6,472 nucleotides of DNA, taken from positions 1 through 6,472 of the forward strand of contig CAJVYJ010000110.1 in the NCBI GenBank assembly GCA_913009475.1, in the 5' to 3' direction. Below, one piece after another: positions 4,615-6,472 of this stretch. A model generated the notes under the pieces. It was given only the letters and a program-made list of their open reading frames with translations, ran no database searches and was not told the DNA's origin. The first letter of the stretch is position 1, and each line of letters opens with the position of its first letter. The stretch is from an uncultured Actinomycetes bacterium (GTDB lineage: Bacteria; Actinomycetota; Aquicultoria; CAJVYJ01). Position numbers and translations under genes: made by a program.

Positions 4615-5865
4615 TTACAGATAATATACTGGCAGAAATTTAACGGTCGTTTCCTTCACTCTTACTTTGTCTAATCTGTCTTTCGTCAAGATAATGGCTT
4701 CGTTTGGATAATATTTATTAATAAAGCTGTACATATTTTTGCCTATATTCGGATTAGAGGAATATTTTGATTCAATCGGCAATAAATCACCAGCACTTTC
4801 GATAATAAAATCTATTTCCGCGCCGCTTTTGGTTCTCCAGAAGTTAATATATTTTTCTTCCTTAACCCGTCTTAGCTCACCAAGAACAACATTTTCTACC
4901 AACGACCCATAATCATTTCTTAACTCTATCTTCCTATAATCGGATAGAATATAATTCCTAAATCCGTTATCGACAAAATAAACTTTTGGATTTTTAACAA
5001 GTTCTGTACGTTTATTTTTATAAAAAGGAGTAATGATGTCTATAACATAAGTTTCTTTTAAGATATTTAGGTGCTCTTTTAATAATAAAAACTTAAGATC
5101 CGCGACATTAGAAAGCTCATTATAATTAATAAGACTAGCGAGTTGCACAGCTAAAAATTTGATTAGCCTCAAAAGTTTATTCTCGGTTGCCAACTTCAAT
5201 AATGAACTAATATCTTTTAGTAAGTAATTACTGACGATACTTTCCAGCAGTTTTCCTTTTTCGGATTCGGTTTTTGCTAAAGTTATCGCCGGATAGCCAC
5301 CCCAGATAAGATACGTCTCAAAAGAGTTTTTCAGCCTTTGGTTAATCTCATTGCTAAAGACTGCCTTGTCAAATTCTAAGGTAAACGCGTCTGGTATCTT
5401 GTTATTTAATAAATTATGAAGTTCCGGGCTGACAGCCAAGAGATATTCTCTAAACGAGAATGGGTAAAGTGTAAAGCTAACCATTCTGCCAACCATATAT
5501 TTACCGGTTTGGAAAGTAAGCTCAAGCGAAGATGAGCCTGAGATGATATACTTTGCCGAGGTTGTGTCAAACAGATACTTTAATTTTTTACCGCCGTCTT
5601 GCGCGTATTGGAATTCATCGATAATTATTACTTCATATTGTTTATTAAGTTCTATAAAACTTTCCAAATCAGTTTGAAAAAGATTTAAATCACTTATTTT
5701 TTCGAAGGTGATAAATTTAACTTTTTTATCCGCGGAAAGAAGTTTTTTTTCAAGATTTTTTAATAAAGTAGTCTTACCGGCCTGGCGCGGACCGATTATA
5801 GCTATTACTTCTTTTCTGCCTAAAAAGGGTTCGATTTCCTTCTCAAGCCTTCTATTAATATACAT
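4615..5865 (-). CDS. AAA+ ATPase with DUF4143-type C-terminal domain
   Basis: 416 residues, full length for this family. Residues 1-170 are the ATPase core: Walker A GPRQAGKTT (25-33), Walker B VIIIDEFQ (79-86), sensor-1-like YIISGSSS (106-113) and the family signature RMVSFTLYPFSFREYL (127-142). The C-terminal part has ETYLIWGGYPAI, then NFWRTKSGAEIDFIIES (341-357) and LLPIESKY (361-368). E350, D352, E365 and K367 outline a PD-(D/E)XK-like fold, typical of DUF4143 proteins. These ATPases are abundant in archaea and uncultured bacteria, and their cellular role is not established; they are cytosolic, with no signal peptide or membrane segment seen here. The next gene downstream is the broken cas4. 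The ATG at 5863-5865 lies just after a -10 box, suggesting a leaderless transcript. No damage seen. Confidence 0.93.
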   Translation of the reverse strand: MYINRRLEKEIEPFLGRKEVIAIIGPRQAGKTTLLKNLEKKLLSADKKVKFITFEKISDLNLFQTDLESFIELNKQYEVIIIDEFQYAQDGGKKLKYLFDTTSAKYIISGSSSLELTFQTGKYMVGRMVSFTLYPFSFREYLLAVSPELHNLLNNKIPDAFTLEFDKAVFSNEINQRLKNSFETYLIWGGYPAITLAKTESEKGKLLESIVSNYLLKDISSLLKLATENKLLRLIKFLAVQLASLINYNELSNVADLKFLLLKEHLNILKETYVIDIITPFYKNKRTELVKNPKVYFVDNGFRNYILSDYRKIELRNDYGSLVENVVLGELRRVKEEKYINFWRTKSGAEIDFIIESAGDLLPIESKYSSNPNIGKNMYSFINKYYPNEAIILTKDRLDKVRVKETTVKFLPVYYL

Positions 5866-5871
5866 ATTTGA

Positions 5872-5901
5872 ATTATAGCAGGGTTATTATTAGTTTTTCA
5901 A
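5872..5901 (-). promoter_or_regulatory. Promoter of the ATPase gene, leaderless layout
   Basis: On the minus strand TTGAAA (5896-5901), an 18-base spacer and a consensus TATAAT (5872-5877). Only six bases (TCAAAT) separate the -10 box from the ATG, so transcription should start at or next to the start codon. No ribosome site precedes the ATG, which agrees. The box pattern is direct; leaderless transcription is inferred. Confidence 0.65.
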
Positions 5902-5956
5902 GTAATATCCTATTTGCTTTATTTTTTATTTAATATTAATTATTCTTCGTTAGACT

Positions 5957-6009
5957 TGTTATTCCCGACTCCCTTATGTTTGTCATTCCGACTCCGATCG
6001 GGAATCCAG
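5957..6009. repeat. Dispersed palindrome family B, copy 4 with a partial duplicate
   Basis: A half copy (TGTTATTCCCGACTCCCTTA, 5957-5976) is followed by a near-full copy (TGTCATTCCGACTCCGATCG then GGAATCCAG, 5981-6009). Copies of this repeat nested in tandem suggest spread by copying into an existing copy. Part of the gene-free stretch 5902-6150, which also holds D and A repeats. Confidence 0.75.
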
Positions 6010-6024
6010 TAGACCAATGATATT

Positions 6025-6047
6025 CCCCTCTCATTAATAAAGAGGGG
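6025..6047. repeat. Dispersed hairpin family D, copy 2
   Basis: CCCCTCT (6025-6031) pairs with AGAGGGG (6041-6047), followed by CCAGAGAGATTTTTTG. The T-run after the stem makes it terminator-like on the plus strand, but no plus-strand gene lies upstream, so it is listed as a repeat. It shares the AGGGGCC flank with 3312-3340. Confidence 0.7.
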
Positions 6048-6100
6048 CCAGAGAGATTTTTTGTGTTGATTATTCATTAAACAAATCTGCATACATTAAA

Positions 6101-6133
6101 GTAACGCAACAAAAGCAACAACGTCCCCTAAAA
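6101..6133 (+). repeat. Dispersed repeat family A, copy 3
   Basis: GTAACGCAACAAAAGCAACA then ACGTCCCCTAAAA, the best-preserved copy. It starts 17 bases beyond the stop of the PIN-domain gene and has the same orientation as the other copies. Confidence 0.78.
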
Positions 6134-6150
6134 TTTTATGAATATTTACT

Positions 6151-6377
6151 TTAGCGAAATATTGATACACCACATTTCTTGCAAGCCGCTATAAGCGATT
6201 TATCTCTGGTAGCCAGAGGTAAGCCCTGACGCATAGCCAGCTCTAAATACGCAGCGTCGTAAGATGTTAGCTTATATTCCCGACCCACTGAAATGATTGC
6301 TCCAACAATTTGTGACGCGGTCTCTTCATCTTCTTCTATGGGCAACGATCTTAAAAGCTCCATAAATCTCAAAGATT
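6151..6377 (-). CDS. PIN-domain toxin (VapC-like), N-terminal half missing
   Basis: Only the C-terminal ~75 residues are present; the frame stays open (…SLRFMELLRSLPI) to 6377, where adapter starts, so the gene is cut by the contig end rather than by biology. The TTG at 6370-6372 is not a credible start. KLTSYDAAYLELAMRQGLPL then ATRDKSL contains the third and fourth PIN acids (D39 and D57 counted from that TTG). This is the classic C-terminal half of a ~130-residue VapC; the first Asp and the Glu lie in the missing part. An antitoxin gene would be expected just upstream, beyond the contig. It is clearly a different PIN subfamily from the vapC at 1465-1866. Confidence 0.88.
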
Positions 6378-6472
6378 AGATCGGAAGAGCACACGTCTGA
6401 ACTCCAGTCACACTGATATATCTCGTATGCCGTCTTCTGCTTGAAAAAAAAAAAAAATAATGAATAACAAAA
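6378..6472 (+). other. Illumina indexed P7 adapter at the contig end (artefact)
   Basis: 6378-6411 is AGATCGGAAGAGCACACGTC and the rest of the read-1 adapter; 6412-6417 is the index ACTGAT (TruSeq index 25 as I recall, followed by AT); 6420-6443 is the P7 end, ...CGTCTTCTGCTTG. A 14-base poly-A and 15 random-looking bases follow, as when a read runs off the molecule. This is not genomic sequence. Confidence 0.99.

Noticed and set aside
6021..6061. Rho-independent terminator at the D hairpin
   Set aside because: Stem plus T-run fits, but no plus-strand gene ends nearby and the hairpin is a dispersed repeat, so a terminator call is not supported.
861..6133. CRISPR array
   Set aside because: The repeats are far apart, unevenly spaced and diverged; no regular repeat-spacer pattern exists despite the cas4 fragment.

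Overview
The window is a 6.5 kb assembly contig whose two ends are Illumina adapter, not genome: a full P5/read-1 adapter at 22-79 (preceded by a poly-T run) and an indexed P7 adapter at 6378-6443 (followed by a poly-A run). Genuine DNA is 80-6377. It is AT-rich and reads with the standard bacterial code. Its intergenic DNA is packed with short palindromic repeats of the kind common in metagenome-assembled genomes of uncultured candidate-phylum bacteria. I cannot name a phylum from this sequence alone.

Layout. At the left, a 5'-truncated ParB-like protein (80-828, +) runs out of the adapter. All other genes lie on the minus strand. 829-2060 holds two toxin-antitoxin loci. One is a small antitoxin (1059-1238) followed directly by only the C-terminal tail of what looks like a RelE/ParE toxin (989-1060). 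The other is an apparently intact vapBC pair (1863-2060, 1465-1866) with a perfect 10-bp inverted-repeat operator (2072-2105). 2313-3879 holds three damaged genes: a 25-codon stub cut off by an IS-like end, a Fic protein that lost its middle (2423-3200), and an ORF6N-domain gene with a one-base frameshift (3345-3879). 3880-4325 is non-coding, with a promoter and repeats. 4326-5865 holds the N-terminal half of Cas4, cut off by another IS-like end, downstream of an intact DUF4143-type AAA+ ATPase with a leaderless-looking promoter. At the right, the C-terminal half of a second PIN-domain toxin (6151-6377) runs into the adapter.

Repeats. At least five dispersed families fill the gaps: (A) GCAAC...ACGTCCCCT, four copies, all in the same orientation; (B) an ATTCCCGA/TCGGGAAT hairpin, four copies; (C) GTAGGGGC-type hairpins, three copies; (D) CCCCTC/GAGGGG hairpins, two copies; (R) TGGCCGG-rich, TG-tipped ends resembling those of IS21-family elements, four solo copies, all in the same orientation, two of them sitting exactly where a gene is cut off.

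Interpretation. This reads as a decaying accessory island (partition, toxin-antitoxin, Fic, ORF6N, orphan Cas4 and ATPase genes) rather than a coherent new system. Only vapBC, the small antitoxin and the ATPase look intact. The strongest observations are the adapter artefacts, the reconstructable lesions in fic, ORF6N and cas4, the same-orientation solo IS ends, and two perfect hairpins buried inside coding sequence.
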